Shown piece after piece: positions 1 to 6,090 of a stretch of DNA of 6,708 nt; position 1 is the first letter of the stretch; every line of letters starts with the position of its first letter. The notes beneath the pieces are model-generated. The model made no database searches, was not told the origin of the DNA, and was given only the letters and a program-made list of their open reading frames with translations. The DNA lies in the NCBI GenBank assembly GCA_002304785.1, contig DBMG01000172.1, positions 509 through 7,216 on the forward strand, read 5' to 3'. A program made the position numbers and the translations under genes. Origin of the DNA: Candidatus Accumulibacter sp. UBA704 (GTDB lineage: Bacteria > Pseudomonadota > Gammaproteobacteria > Burkholderiales > Rhodocyclaceae).

Positions 1-602
1 CCGGCAAGCCGATCACCTGCATCAACGAGGTCGACATGGGCACGGGAATCCCGCAGACGATGCTCTTCCGCCTGCTCGACTCGCTCGGCTTGCCGTCGGA
101 AACGACGCTGCACGACATCCGCTGGGGCAGCGAGTACGAAGGCACGTTCTACTGGGACTTCGAGATTTCCGGCTCGGTGCCGTTCGAGCACCTCAAGGGC
201 GGCATCGCCGGCGCGACGGGATACCGCCAACCGGCGATGTACTTCCCCAAGGGCGGCTCGTCGATCCACGGCCAGGGCAAGGCCGGCACGTTGATCTGGG
301 CGCGCGCCCACTACGAAGACACGCAAGTCTATCTGCATGTCGGTACGGGCAAGGCGGTCGAGCTGCCCGCCGCTGAATTCGAGCGTCGGCGCAAGGCGAC
401 GACCTACGAATGGCCGCTGCTCAATTGCACGCTTGACGGCGTCGGCCGCGACGACCTGATGGCCGGGCACCAGAGCAACCACATCACGGTGGCCTACGTC
501 GATGAAGACAAGCTGCAGGACGTGCTGCGCGCCTTCGTGGCCCAGGCGATCACGCAAGGCATCAAGATCTCTGTTGCCGGGGACGCCTTCAACAAGCTGT
601 GA
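1..602 (+). CDS. L-fucose/L-arabinose isomerase-like protein, C-terminal part (5' end outside window)
   Basis: The reading frame is already open at the window edge (first full codon at 3) and ends with TGA at 600-602, so 199 residues are visible. The ATG at 36 is an internal methionine, not a start. The fragment resembles the C-terminal domain of the fucose isomerase-like family (COG2407 type), which interconverts aldoses and ketoses using a divalent metal. Supporting motifs are an N-E-V-D-M segment at visible residues 8-12, which resembles the family's acidic metal-binding motif, and a G-H-Q-S-N-H segment at about 155-160, near the end, where the family has a conserved histidine. The assignment of these as metal ligands is from memory of the family and is not proven. 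The protein appears cytoplasmic with no membrane segment. A terminator hairpin follows 6 nt after the stop, then the aldolase gene on the same strand. Substrate unknown; a divergent member acting on another sugar is quite possible. Confidence 0.7.
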   Translation, partial: GKPITCINEVDMGTGIPQTMLFRLLDSLGLPSETTLHDIRWGSEYEGTFYWDFEISGSVPFEHLKGGIAGATGYRQPAMYFPKGGSSIHGQGKAGTLIWARAHYEDTQVYLHVGTGKAVELPAAEFERRRKATTYEWPLLNCTLDGVGRDDLMAGHQSNHITVAYVDEDKLQDVLRAFVAQAITQGIKISVAGDAFNKL

Positions 603-608
603 CCCTCT

Positions 609-639
609 CCGGGGTGACGTCGCTCACCCCGGTTTTTTT
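609..639 (+). terminator. Rho-independent terminator (possible attenuator)
   Basis: A perfect 9-bp inverted repeat, CCGGGGTGA (609-617) and TCACCCCGG (624-632), encloses a 6-nt loop and is followed at once by seven T residues (633-639). This is a canonical intrinsic terminator for the isomerase-like gene. It ends only 11 nt before the start codon of the next gene, which leaves no room for a promoter between them. The downstream gene must therefore depend on read-through, or on a promoter inside the isomerase gene with passage through this hairpin. Confidence 0.88.
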
Positions 640-650
640 CTGGATGAGTA

Positions 651-1586
651 ATGAACACGAACGACCAATACCGGGGCGTCTGGCCCGTCATGCTGACGCC
701 TTTCGACGAACAGCGCGAAATCGACTGGGAGTCGCTTAAGAAGCTGATCGACTGGTACATCAAGGCCGGCGTCAACGGCCTTTTCGCCAATTGCCAGTCG
801 AGCGAGATGTTTTTTTTGTCCGAAGCTGAATCGCTTCAGCTAACCCGCTTCGTACTCGATTACGTTGATGGCCGGGTGCCCGTCGTGGCATCGGGGCATA
901 CCGCCTGCGGCCTGTCCCAACAGATCGACCAACTCGGCAAAATCGCCGAGACCGGCGTGGACAGCGTGATCATGATCAGCAACCGCTTCGCCATGCCCGG
1001 CGAAAGCGACGACGTGGTTCTGGCCAACCTGAAAAGGATCACCGCCGCCGTGACCGACAAGGTCGGACTGGGTATCTACGAATGCCCCCACCCCTATAAG
1101 CGATTGCTTTCGGACGATGTCGTCCGTTGGTGCGCTCAGAGCGGGCGCTACACGTTCATCAAGGACACCTGCTGCCGAATCGACACGATCATCCGCCGCG
1201 TCGAACTGGTCAAAGGCAGCCGCCTACACATCGCCAACGCCAACGGCCAGACACTGCTGCCCTCGCTGCAGGCCGGCGCGCACGGCTACAGCGGAGTGAT
1301 GACCAACTTCCACCCCGAACTGTACGTCTGGCTGTGCGACAACTGGCAGCAGGAGCCGGAAAAGGCCGATGTCGTTTCCGCTTACCTGTCGACAGCGTCC
1401 CTCGCCGAATATCTGGATTACCCCATCTGCGCCAAGGACTACCAGAAGTCGCTCGGCAACTTCGCCTCAGTCGCCAGCCGTGTGCGCGAATCCGGCAACT
1501 ACTATTCGGCGCACTTCCAGAGCAACATGCAGCAGATGGTGCAACTAGGCGAGATGATCAAGAAACAGCTCGGAGTCCTGCAGTAA
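651..1586 (+). CDS. DHDPS/N-acetylneuraminate lyase superfamily aldolase, unassigned subfamily
   Basis: A 311-residue class I aldolase or lyase of the DapA/NanA superfamily (single TIM barrel, usual length 290-310), full length. The Schiff-base lysine is K171 in F-I-K-D-T-C-C and the partner tyrosine is Y143 in G-I-Y-E-C-P. The usual G-T-T-G-E loop is replaced by C-Q-S-S-E (residues 48-52). The DHDPS tyrosine pair (Y-Y-N-R-P) is replaced by R-F-A-M-P (112-116). The DHDPS substrate-binding arginine two residues after the Y-x-x-P motif is a proline (P148). These changes argue against lysine biosynthesis and for a catabolic 2-oxo-acid aldolase or dehydratase. Neither a pyruvate-type donor nor the substrate can be proven. 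Start chosen at ATG 651, with a weak GGATGAG element 3-9 nt upstream; an ATG at 644 lies in another frame. It lies 3' of the isomerase-like gene and its terminator, and a tctA relic follows. Confidence 0.85.
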   Translation: MNTNDQYRGVWPVMLTPFDEQREIDWESLKKLIDWYIKAGVNGLFANCQSSEMFFLSEAESLQLTRFVLDYVDGRVPVVASGHTACGLSQQIDQLGKIAETGVDSVIMISNRFAMPGESDDVVLANLKRITAAVTDKVGLGIYECPHPYKRLLSDDVVRWCAQSGRYTFIKDTCCRIDTIIRRVELVKGSRLHIANANGQTLLPSLQAGAHGYSGVMTNFHPELYVWLCDNWQQEPEKADVVSAYLSTASLAEYLDYPICAKDYQKSLGNFASVASRVRESGNYYSAHFQSNMQQMVQLGEMIKKQLGVLQ

Positions 1587-1615
1587 ACCGTTTCAAACAG
1601 GCTGCACGGGGTCGC

Positions 1616-1839
1616 CACGGCGGCATCATCCTCGGCCCGATGGCGGGATCAACCTGCGCCGTTGGCTGGTCATGTCCGAAGGAGATTTTTCCGTTTTCGT
1701 CACCCGGCCGATCTGCCTCTCTTTCCTGATCATCGCCGTGGTGACGCTTTTCCTGCCGATCGTTGGTCCGAAGCTGTGGGATTGGTGGAAGAGGCGCAGC
1801 GGCCGCCCCGTGCTTCCGGAAAACGAAACGCGGAAATAG
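1616..1839 (+). pseudogene. tctA: 3' remnant of tctA (tripartite tricarboxylate transporter large subunit), truncated and frameshifted
   Basis: The stretch encodes what looks like the last ~75 residues of a TctA-type membrane protein, which is normally about 500 residues with multiple membrane spans. In one frame it begins H-G-G-I-I-L-G-P-M-A (1616-1645), matching the family's L-G-P-M-A-E segment. The expected continuation N-L-R-R, then M-S-E-G-D-F-S-V-F-V-T-R-P (1672-1710), lies in the neighbouring frame, so one base appears lost around 1646-1648. A final hydrophobic segment follows, then W-D-W-W-K-R-R and TAG at 1837-1839. Everything upstream of G-G-I-I is missing: only 29 nt separate it from the aldolase stop. 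No plausible ribosome site precedes the in-frame ATG at 1672, so a 55-residue peptide is unlikely but not excluded. It reads as a deletion scar of an earlier transporter operon. The assignment rests on family motifs recognised by eye. Confidence 0.75.
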
Positions 1840-1867
1840 GCGCACGAACTCCCGAAACCGAATGGGA

Positions 1868-2896
1868 TTACGAGTTTGTCTCGTCTTTCCGACTACGCCA
1901 GTGCAAGTGGGCAGGAACGGTCGCCGATGTCGGCGCTTTCTTGTTGATCATTCCGATCAAGCGCTCGAGGCTGGCGCTGGCCAGGGCTCGACTGTCCTGC
2001 TGGATGGCGTCGATCCTCACCGGTAGGCAATCGAGCAGATAGTGATCGTCGAAAGTCATGATGCGCTGCGGCGCGATGCCGAAGTGGCCATGTTCGCTGA
2101 TGTAGGCCAGCGCGCCTTCCAGCAGGGTGATTGATCCGGTGAAAAGCACCCGTGGATAACGACCGAGGTCGCGATGGCATTCCTGCATCAGGGCATAGCC
2201 GCTCTGGCGATGGTAGTCGCGAGCGCGAACCCAGCCCGGAGCTTCTTTCAGACCAGCCTGAGCCAAGGCGGCCCGGAAGCCTCTCAGACGATCGATGCTC
2301 GGCGACAGGTGCGGCTGTCCGCCAAAATAGTAGGCTTCGTCGGATCCCGTGGACAGGGCATCGAGCACCATGGTGGTCACCGCACCTTCCGCATCGGTCA
2401 CGACATAGGGCAACGAGGTGTTGTCGATACGCCGGTCAACCAGGAAGAACGGCAGGCGCTTGCTCCACTTGAGGTAGGTCTCCGGATCGGGCGAACAGGG
2501 CACGACCATCAGGCCATCGACCTGCCGCGCGATCAGATGTTCGATACCCGCCGTTTCCTGCTCGGCCTCGTCGTTGCTCGAGACCACCAGCAGCTGGTAA
2601 CCGGCCTGATGGCAGATGGGCTCCATCGCCTGGGCCAGACTGGCGTGGGCAAAGTTGGTCAGTTCCGGGATGACCAGTCCGAGCGTATTGCTGCAGCCGG
2701 AGCGCAGTGCGCGCGCGGAATGCGAGGGCTGGAAATTGTTGTCGCGTGCCGTCGCCAGCACGCGTTCCTGCGTCGCCGCGGAAATCCGGAACTGCTCCGC
2801 CCGGCCATTGAGCACCATGCTTGCCGTCGTGCGCGACACGCCCGCCATGCGGGCAATGTCGTCAATGGTCAGTCGCTTGTAGGTACTCATTGGCAT
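1868..2896 (-). CDS. LacI-family transcriptional regulator, Cra/FruR-like
   Basis: A 342-residue regulator of standard LacI-family length. An N-terminal helix-turn-helix spans residues 11-31 (I-D-D-I-A-R-M-A-G-V-S-R-T-T-A-S). The hinge helix is around 57-67, with a leucine (L64) at the position that normally intercalates at the operator's central CpG. The remainder is a periplasmic-binding-protein-like effector domain. Overall wording is closest to Cra/FruR, for example G-L-V-I-P-E-L near residue 73, I-E-H-L-I-A-R-Q-V-D mid-protein, and F-T-G-S-I-T-L-L-E-G then T-F-D-D-H-Y-L-L-D-C-L near the C-terminus. Known Cra/FruR relatives respond to phosphorylated sugars; here the effector is unknown. 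It lies 67 nt downstream of dctM on the same strand, so it may be co-transcribed or have its own promoter. ATG 2896 is taken as the start; ATG 2890 (residue 3) is equally possible because neither has a clear Shine-Dalgarno sequence. Likely role: local control of the transporter and catabolic genes. Confidence 0.85.
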   Translation of the reverse strand: MPMSTYKRLTIDDIARMAGVSRTTASMVLNGRAEQFRISAATQERVLATARDNNFQPSHSARALRSGCSNTLGLVIPELTNFAHASLAQAMEPICHQAGYQLLVVSSNDEAEQETAGIEHLIARQVDGLMVVPCSPDPETYLKWSKRLPFFLVDRRIDNTSLPYVVTDAEGAVTTMVLDALSTGSDEAYYFGGQPHLSPSIDRLRGFRAALAQAGLKEAPGWVRARDYHRQSGYALMQECHRDLGRYPRVLFTGSITLLEGALAYISEHGHFGIAPQRIMTFDDHYLLDCLPVRIDAIQQDSRALASASLERLIGMINKKAPTSATVPAHLHWRSRKDETNS

Positions 2897-2926
2897 ATCA
2901 TCGGACCAAATAAATGCGGGCTTGAG

Positions 2927-2956
2927 AAAAAACGCGGAACGATTTCACGAACCCGC
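2927..2956 (-). terminator. Weak candidate terminator downstream of dctM
   Basis: Read on the - strand, just after the dctM stop, GCGG (2956-2953) can pair with CCGC (2937-2934). An inner CG/CG pairing and unpaired residues lie between them, and after one G a run of six T residues follows (2932-2927). The stem is short and interrupted, so this may only partly reduce read-through from the TRAP genes into the regulator gene. No convincing promoter for the regulator could be recognised in the remaining gap (2897-2926). Confidence 0.35.
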
Positions 2957-2963
2957 AGGTGCT

Positions 2964-4259
2964 CTACATGGTGGCGTAGCCCATTGACTGCGGCAACCAC
3001 AGCACGGTTTCAGGCACCAACGTCATGAGCAGCAACGCAAGGAGCAGCAGCACCATGAACGGCAGGCTCTCCTTGATCATGCCCTTGAGCGAGGTCCCGG
3101 TCAGCGCGTTGATGACGAAAAGCAGCATGCCGAACGGCGGCGTCACCAAGCCAATCATCATGTTGACGACGACGACGACCCCGAAGTGCACGAGGTCGAC
3201 TCCCATCGCCTTGGCCGACGGAATCAGCAGCGGCACCAGCACCAGGAGCATCGTCGAGGTATCTAGGAAGCAGCCAAGCACTAGGAAGATCAGGTTGACC
3301 AGCAGGAGAAACTCGATCTTGGTAAATTCGTGCTGCGTAAACCAGTGCGCCACGAGGTCCGGAATCTGCTCGGCAGCGATCGCGTAGTTCATGATGAACG
3401 CGCTGGCCACGATCAGCGTCACCGACGCGCTCTGTTTCAGGGATTCCTGCAGCACGTCCCACAAGCGCTTCCACGACAGGCTGCGGTAGTACAGCGTGAG
3501 CAGAATCGCGTGCATCGCGGCCACCGCGGCCGCCTCGGTCGGAGTGAAGACCCCCGTGTAGATGCCGCCTAGAAGAACAATCGGCAGGGTCAGAGGCAAA
3601 AAGCCTTCCAGAAGAATCTTGGGCAGATCCTTGAGCTGCTTCTTTTCCTCGCGTGGGAAGTTGTGGATCCGTCCAAGAATGAAGATGCCCAGCATCAAGA
3701 CAGCCGCCATGATGAACCCTGGCACCACCCCGCCAAGGAATAGGGCGCCAACCGAACTGCCCGAAACCAGAGCGTAGATGACCATCGGGATCGACGGAGG
3801 GATGATCGGTCCGATTGTCGAAGAGCAGGCGGTAATTGCCCCGGCAAACTCCGGCGTAAACCGTTTTTTCTCGGTCATCATGCGGATCGACACTAGGCCG
3901 GGGCCTGCGGCATCGGCGATGGCGCTGCCGCTCATGCCGGAAAAAATCACACTAACGATGACATTGACGTAAGCCAGGCCGCCGCGGAAGTGCCCGACAA
4001 GGGCAATGGCCATCGAGAAAAGGCGTTCGCTGATCGCACCGGCGTTCATGATGCTGGCGGCGAGGATGAACAGCGGGACGGCCAGCAGCACGTAGCTGTT
4101 GTATAGGCCATTGAGCACCTGCTCGGCCATCAGGCCGACGTCCTGCCCCTTGACCACGAGGTAGGCCACGCCGCCTGCCAACATGCCGAAGGAAATCGGC
4201 GCGCGCAGCAGCATGGTGCCGCCCATCACAACCAGCATGATGATTAATGCATTACTCAT
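2964..4259 (-). CDS. dctM: TRAP transporter large permease subunit, DctM type
   Basis: A 431-residue, very hydrophobic inner-membrane protein, the expected size for a stand-alone DctM subunit with about a dozen membrane spans. It is the sodium-coupled elevator-type transport subunit of a TRAP system. Family landmarks are present in order: G-M-S-G-S-A-I-A-D-A-A-G-P-G (108-121), S-S-T-I-G-P-I-I-P-P-S-I-P-M (146-159), G-V-F-T-P-T-E-A-A-A-V-A-A (236-248) and G-L-V-T-P-P-F-G (370-377). Its ATG at 4259 overlaps the dctQ stop by 4 nt (ATGA), which implies translational coupling and 1:1 production with DctQ. TAG at 2964-2966 ends it after a tail of A-T-M. Nothing looks damaged. The subunit works with DctQ (4256-4768) and the periplasmic binding protein (4862-5887). 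The permease sequence alone does not reveal the substrate. Confidence 0.93.
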   Translation of the reverse strand: MSNALIIMLVVMGGTMLLRAPISFGMLAGGVAYLVVKGQDVGLMAEQVLNGLYNSYVLLAVPLFILAASIMNAGAISERLFSMAIALVGHFRGGLAYVNVIVSVIFSGMSGSAIADAAGPGLVSIRMMTEKKRFTPEFAGAITACSSTIGPIIPPSIPMVIYALVSGSSVGALFLGGVVPGFIMAAVLMLGIFILGRIHNFPREEKKQLKDLPKILLEGFLPLTLPIVLLGGIYTGVFTPTEAAAVAAMHAILLTLYYRSLSWKRLWDVLQESLKQSASVTLIVASAFIMNYAIAAEQIPDLVAHWFTQHEFTKIEFLLLVNLIFLVLGCFLDTSTMLLVLVPLLIPSAKAMGVDLVHFGVVVVVNMMIGLVTPPFGMLLFVINALTGTSLKGMIKESLPFMVLLLLALLLMTLVPETVLWLPQSMGYATM

Positions 4260-4768
4260 TCGACCGACTCCGAGTTGTGAGAATCATGCTCGATCACACC
4301 GACCTCCGCTTTCCAGTTCGGGCCGAACAAGACGATCAGTTTTTTGATGTAATAAATGCCAATGGACAGAAGAAAAAGGATGAACACCCCGAACACCACG
4401 CCAAAGGGTACATCCAGCACAGGCGTGTTTTCCCGCATCATGAAGCTGACATAGCTGTACGACGCCGGAACCGCCCACAGGAAAAGCCCACCGATCAGCA
4501 CTGAATAGCCTATTGAGAATGCCCGTTTGCCCTGCGGCGGCAAATGTTCATAGACGAGATCCAGCATGACGTGATCTTTCTCCTTGAGCAGAAAGGCTCC
4601 CGCCCAGAACATGCTGAACACATAAAGAATGACGATCAGTTCATCGCTCCAGGTGAGCGGCTTGTTGAAGACGAAGCGCAAAGCCACCTGAAAGATGAAG
4701 GTCAAGAACAGCACGCCGTAACTTAGCGTGCCAATGAAATTGGCTACGTTTCTTAACTGCTTGAGCAT
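4256..4768 (-). CDS. dctQ: TRAP transporter small permease subunit, DctQ type
   Basis: A 170-residue inner-membrane protein with four predicted hydrophobic segments at about residues 12-32, 44-61, 84-102 and 119-141, the normal DctQ topology and size. DctQ-like features include R-F-V-F-N-K-P-L-T-W-S-D-E (31-43), with the tryptophan and acidic residues typical just before the second span, and K-E-K-D-H-V (62-67) after it. It forms the scaffold-like partner of DctM in the membrane. It is separate from dctM, not fused as in some sialic-acid TRAP systems. The start at 4768 is preceded by a G-rich stretch (GGTGGGGG) rather than a clean Shine-Dalgarno, so translation may be weak. A hairpin-bearing gap of 93 nt separates it from dctP, and its stop overlaps the dctM start. 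The polar, charged C-terminal tail after residue 150 is presumably cytoplasmic. Confidence 0.9.
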   Translation of the reverse strand: MLKQLRNVANFIGTLSYGVLFLTFIFQVALRFVFNKPLTWSDELIVILYVFSMFWAGAFLLKEKDHVMLDLVYEHLPPQGKRAFSIGYSVLIGGLFLWAVPASYSYVSFMMRENTPVLDVPFGVVFGVFILFLLSIGIYYIKKLIVLFGPNWKAEVGVIEHDSHNSESVE

Positions 4769-4779
4769 GAGGCCCCCAC

Positions 4780-4789
4780 CGGTATACCG
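4780..4789. other. 10-bp perfect palindrome before dctQ
   Basis: CGGTATACCG is self-complementary and lies 11-21 nt upstream of the dctQ start codon, inside the dctP-dctQ gap. In RNA it could form a 3-bp stem with a UAUA loop, nested in flanking GGCC/GGCC pairing, near the weak ribosome site. It could also be a protein-binding half-site pair. Both readings are speculative. Confidence 0.3.
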
Positions 4790-4820
4790 AAGGCCCGGGC
4801 GCGCGTGGCACCTGGCCGTT

Positions 4821-4850
4821 CAGGCGCCCGGTCGCGAAAACGGGCGCCTG
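4821..4850 (-). promoter_or_regulatory. Intergenic stem-loop between dctP and dctQ
   Basis: CAGGCGCCCG (4821-4830) and CGGGCGCCTG (4841-4850) form a perfect 10-bp inverted repeat around a 10-nt loop. It begins 11 nt after the dctP stop in the direction of transcription. No T-run follows on the - strand, so it is not a standard terminator. In binding-protein transporter operons, stem-loops at this place commonly protect the upstream mRNA from 3' exonucleases or reduce downstream transcription, giving an excess of the periplasmic protein over the permease. That function is inferred here from position and structure. Confidence 0.65.
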
Positions 4851-4861
4851 CCAAAGAACGA

Positions 4862-5887
4862 TTACTTGACGGCGTTGATCTTTTCCAGCAGACCCTTCGG
4901 CCAAGCTTTGGCCATGTCGGACTTCTGGTACTTTTCCTGAACCGTCTTGCGGAAGGCCGCAACATCCGGGGTAATGACCTTCAGACCCTGGGACTTGAAG
5001 AAGTCGATCAATTCCGCTTCGTCCTTGATGCGGTTGGCGTTGTTGTAACGCGCAGCGGCTTCGGCGGCCAGCTTGACCTTCTGTTGCTGCTCAGGCTTCA
5101 GCGCGTTAAAGGCCTTGGTGCCATAGGACAGGAAGATCGCGTCGACCAGGTGGCTGGTCAGGACGATGGTCTTGCTGACTTCATAGAACTTGGCGGCACG
5201 GACGCTCGGCAACGGGTTGTCCTGACCGTCGATGGTGCCGGTCTTGAGCGCCAGATAGACTTCGCCAAAGGCCAGCGGCGTCGGTGTCGCCCCAAGCGCT
5301 TCGCCGAGGAACAGCCATTCCTTGCTGGCCGGCATGCGCAGCTTGACGCCCTTGAGGTCGGCCGGGGTCATGACATTTTTGTCTTCGCGCAAGGTGAGCT
5401 GACGAGTTCCAAGGTACGCTGTGGCCAGCGGCGTGACCTCCATCTTTTGGATGACCGGTTTGAAGACTTCGGCGCCAACCGGGCCATCGAAGACCTTCGC
5501 CTGGTGGGCCGGGTCGCGGATAATGTAACCGGCGGTGAAGATCGAGAATTCCGGAACGATCTTGGAAATATCCTGCGCCGAGATGGCCGACATTTCCAGG
5601 TTGCCGCGCGCCATCGCCGTGGGCTCGGTGCCCTGCTTGAACAGCGCCGCGTTGAGGTGGATCTGCACGTCAAACTCGCCGGGCGCGGATTTTTCCAGCG
5701 TTTCCTTGAACACCGTCCACATCTTGGCATGCCAGTCTTCCGGCACGGCCGGCGTCGAGATGCGAATCGTGGTCTTGGTTTGCGCCATCGCCTGGGGTGC
5801 GGCAAATCCGAAGCCCAGCGCGGCAATCACCGCCAGCGCCTTGATGCCGTTGTTGGTCCATGTCTGCTTCAACGAAATGTGACTCAT
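4862..5887 (-). CDS. dctP: TRAP transporter periplasmic substrate-binding protein, DctP family
   Basis: A 341-residue extracytoplasmic solute-binding protein. Residues 1-35 form a Sec signal peptide: a basic N-region ending around K16, a hydrophobic core (17-30) and a likely A-M-A cleavage site before Q36. Mature-protein landmarks include V-K-L-R-M-P (182-187), whose R184 aligns with the family arginine that salt-bridges the substrate carboxylate. Others are L-A-F-G-E-V-Y-L-A-L (205-214) and T-I-D-G-Q-D-N-P-L-P (218-227). These and the F-F-K-S-Q-G-L-K-V segment (296-304) resemble the SiaP/DctP group. The ligand is therefore expected to be a carboxylate, perhaps a sugar acid; sialic acid itself is not established. 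The start at 5887 is well supported by an AAGGAG ribosome site 5 nt upstream. It is the first of the three TRAP genes, followed by a stem-loop and dctQ, and is probably the most highly expressed. Confidence 0.93.
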   Translation of the reverse strand: MSHISLKQTWTNNGIKALAVIAALGFGFAAPQAMAQTKTTIRISTPAVPEDWHAKMWTVFKETLEKSAPGEFDVQIHLNAALFKQGTEPTAMARGNLEMSAISAQDISKIVPEFSIFTAGYIIRDPAHQAKVFDGPVGAEVFKPVIQKMEVTPLATAYLGTRQLTLREDKNVMTPADLKGVKLRMPASKEWLFLGEALGATPTPLAFGEVYLALKTGTIDGQDNPLPSVRAAKFYEVSKTIVLTSHLVDAIFLSYGTKAFNALKPEQQQKVKLAAEAAARYNNANRIKDEAELIDFFKSQGLKVITPDVAAFRKTVQEKYQKSDMAKAWPKGLLEKINAVK

Positions 5888-5892
5888 GATTT

Positions 5893-5898
5893 CTCCTT
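5893..5898 (-). promoter_or_regulatory. Strong ribosome binding site of dctP
   Basis: AAGGAG on the - strand, with 5 nt between it and the ATG at 5887. It is the cleanest Shine-Dalgarno in the window and fixes the dctP start. It contrasts with the weak sites before dctQ and the regulator gene, in line with an excess of binding protein. Confidence 0.85.
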
Positions 5899-6033
5899 CC
5901 TGAGTGTTGCAATAAAAAAGTCCGATCCGCGCCTTGTGTCCGGAATCCGCCGGCTTGCGCCCGCGGTCGTTCGCGCGGACAGCTGCACTTGAAAAACCCG
6001 ACGTGCGCCGCTCTTCACCTGCCCGACAACTTC

Positions 6034-6063
6034 CTTGCTGCTTCCTTCTTGCTCTTGCTGCTT
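6034..6063. repeat. 10-bp direct repeat with 20-bp period
   Basis: CTTGCTGCTT occurs exactly at 6034-6043 and again at 6054-6063, start to start 20 bp, with a further CTTGCT at 6048-6053. On the dctP-sense strand this gives a purine-rich AAGCAGCAAG repeat. It could be a low-complexity leader or a pair of same-face protein sites. Confidence 0.6.
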
Positions 6064-6090
6064 ACCGGTCTTTTGCCGACTTTACCGATC
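6061..6090. repeat. Second direct repeat with 20-bp period
   Basis: CTTACCGGTC (6061-6070) and TTTACCGATC (6081-6090) match at 8 of 10 positions and are again 20 bp apart start to start, continuing the phase of the preceding repeat pair. The core TTACCG-TC may be a regulator half-site. No known operator consensus was recognised. Confidence 0.5.

Noticed and set aside
36..38. ATG at 36 as the start of the isomerase-like gene
   Set aside because: The frame is open upstream to the window edge, and the residues before it (C-I-N-E-V-D) belong to a family motif, so the true start is outside.
651..1586. Assignment as DapA (lysine biosynthesis) or as NanA
   Set aside because: The DHDPS arginine and tyrosine pair are absent and the G-T-T-G-E loop is replaced. 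The context is catabolic, and no specific NanA residues were recognised.
1127..1729. + strand open frame of 200 codons overlapping the aldolase gene
   Set aside because: Its first 150 codons are an off-frame shadow of the aldolase. Only its tail (1616-1645) is meaningful, as part of the tctA relic in this frame.
1662..2042. + strand open frame bridging the tctA relic and the regulator's 3' end
   Set aside because: The TctA-like peptide lies in a different frame (1672-1839), and the rest of this frame is antisense to the regulator gene.
2174..3028. + strand open frame (284 codons) antisense to the LacI-type regulator
   Set aside because: The - strand frame has a full helix-turn-helix and effector domain. 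The + product is an arginine-rich shadow and runs across the dctM end.
4805..5992. Long + strand open frame (395 codons) antisense to dctP
   Set aside because: It is the mirror of a high-GC gene with strong third-position bias. The opposite strand encodes a complete DctP with signal peptide and ribosome site, and the antisense product shows no recognisable motif.
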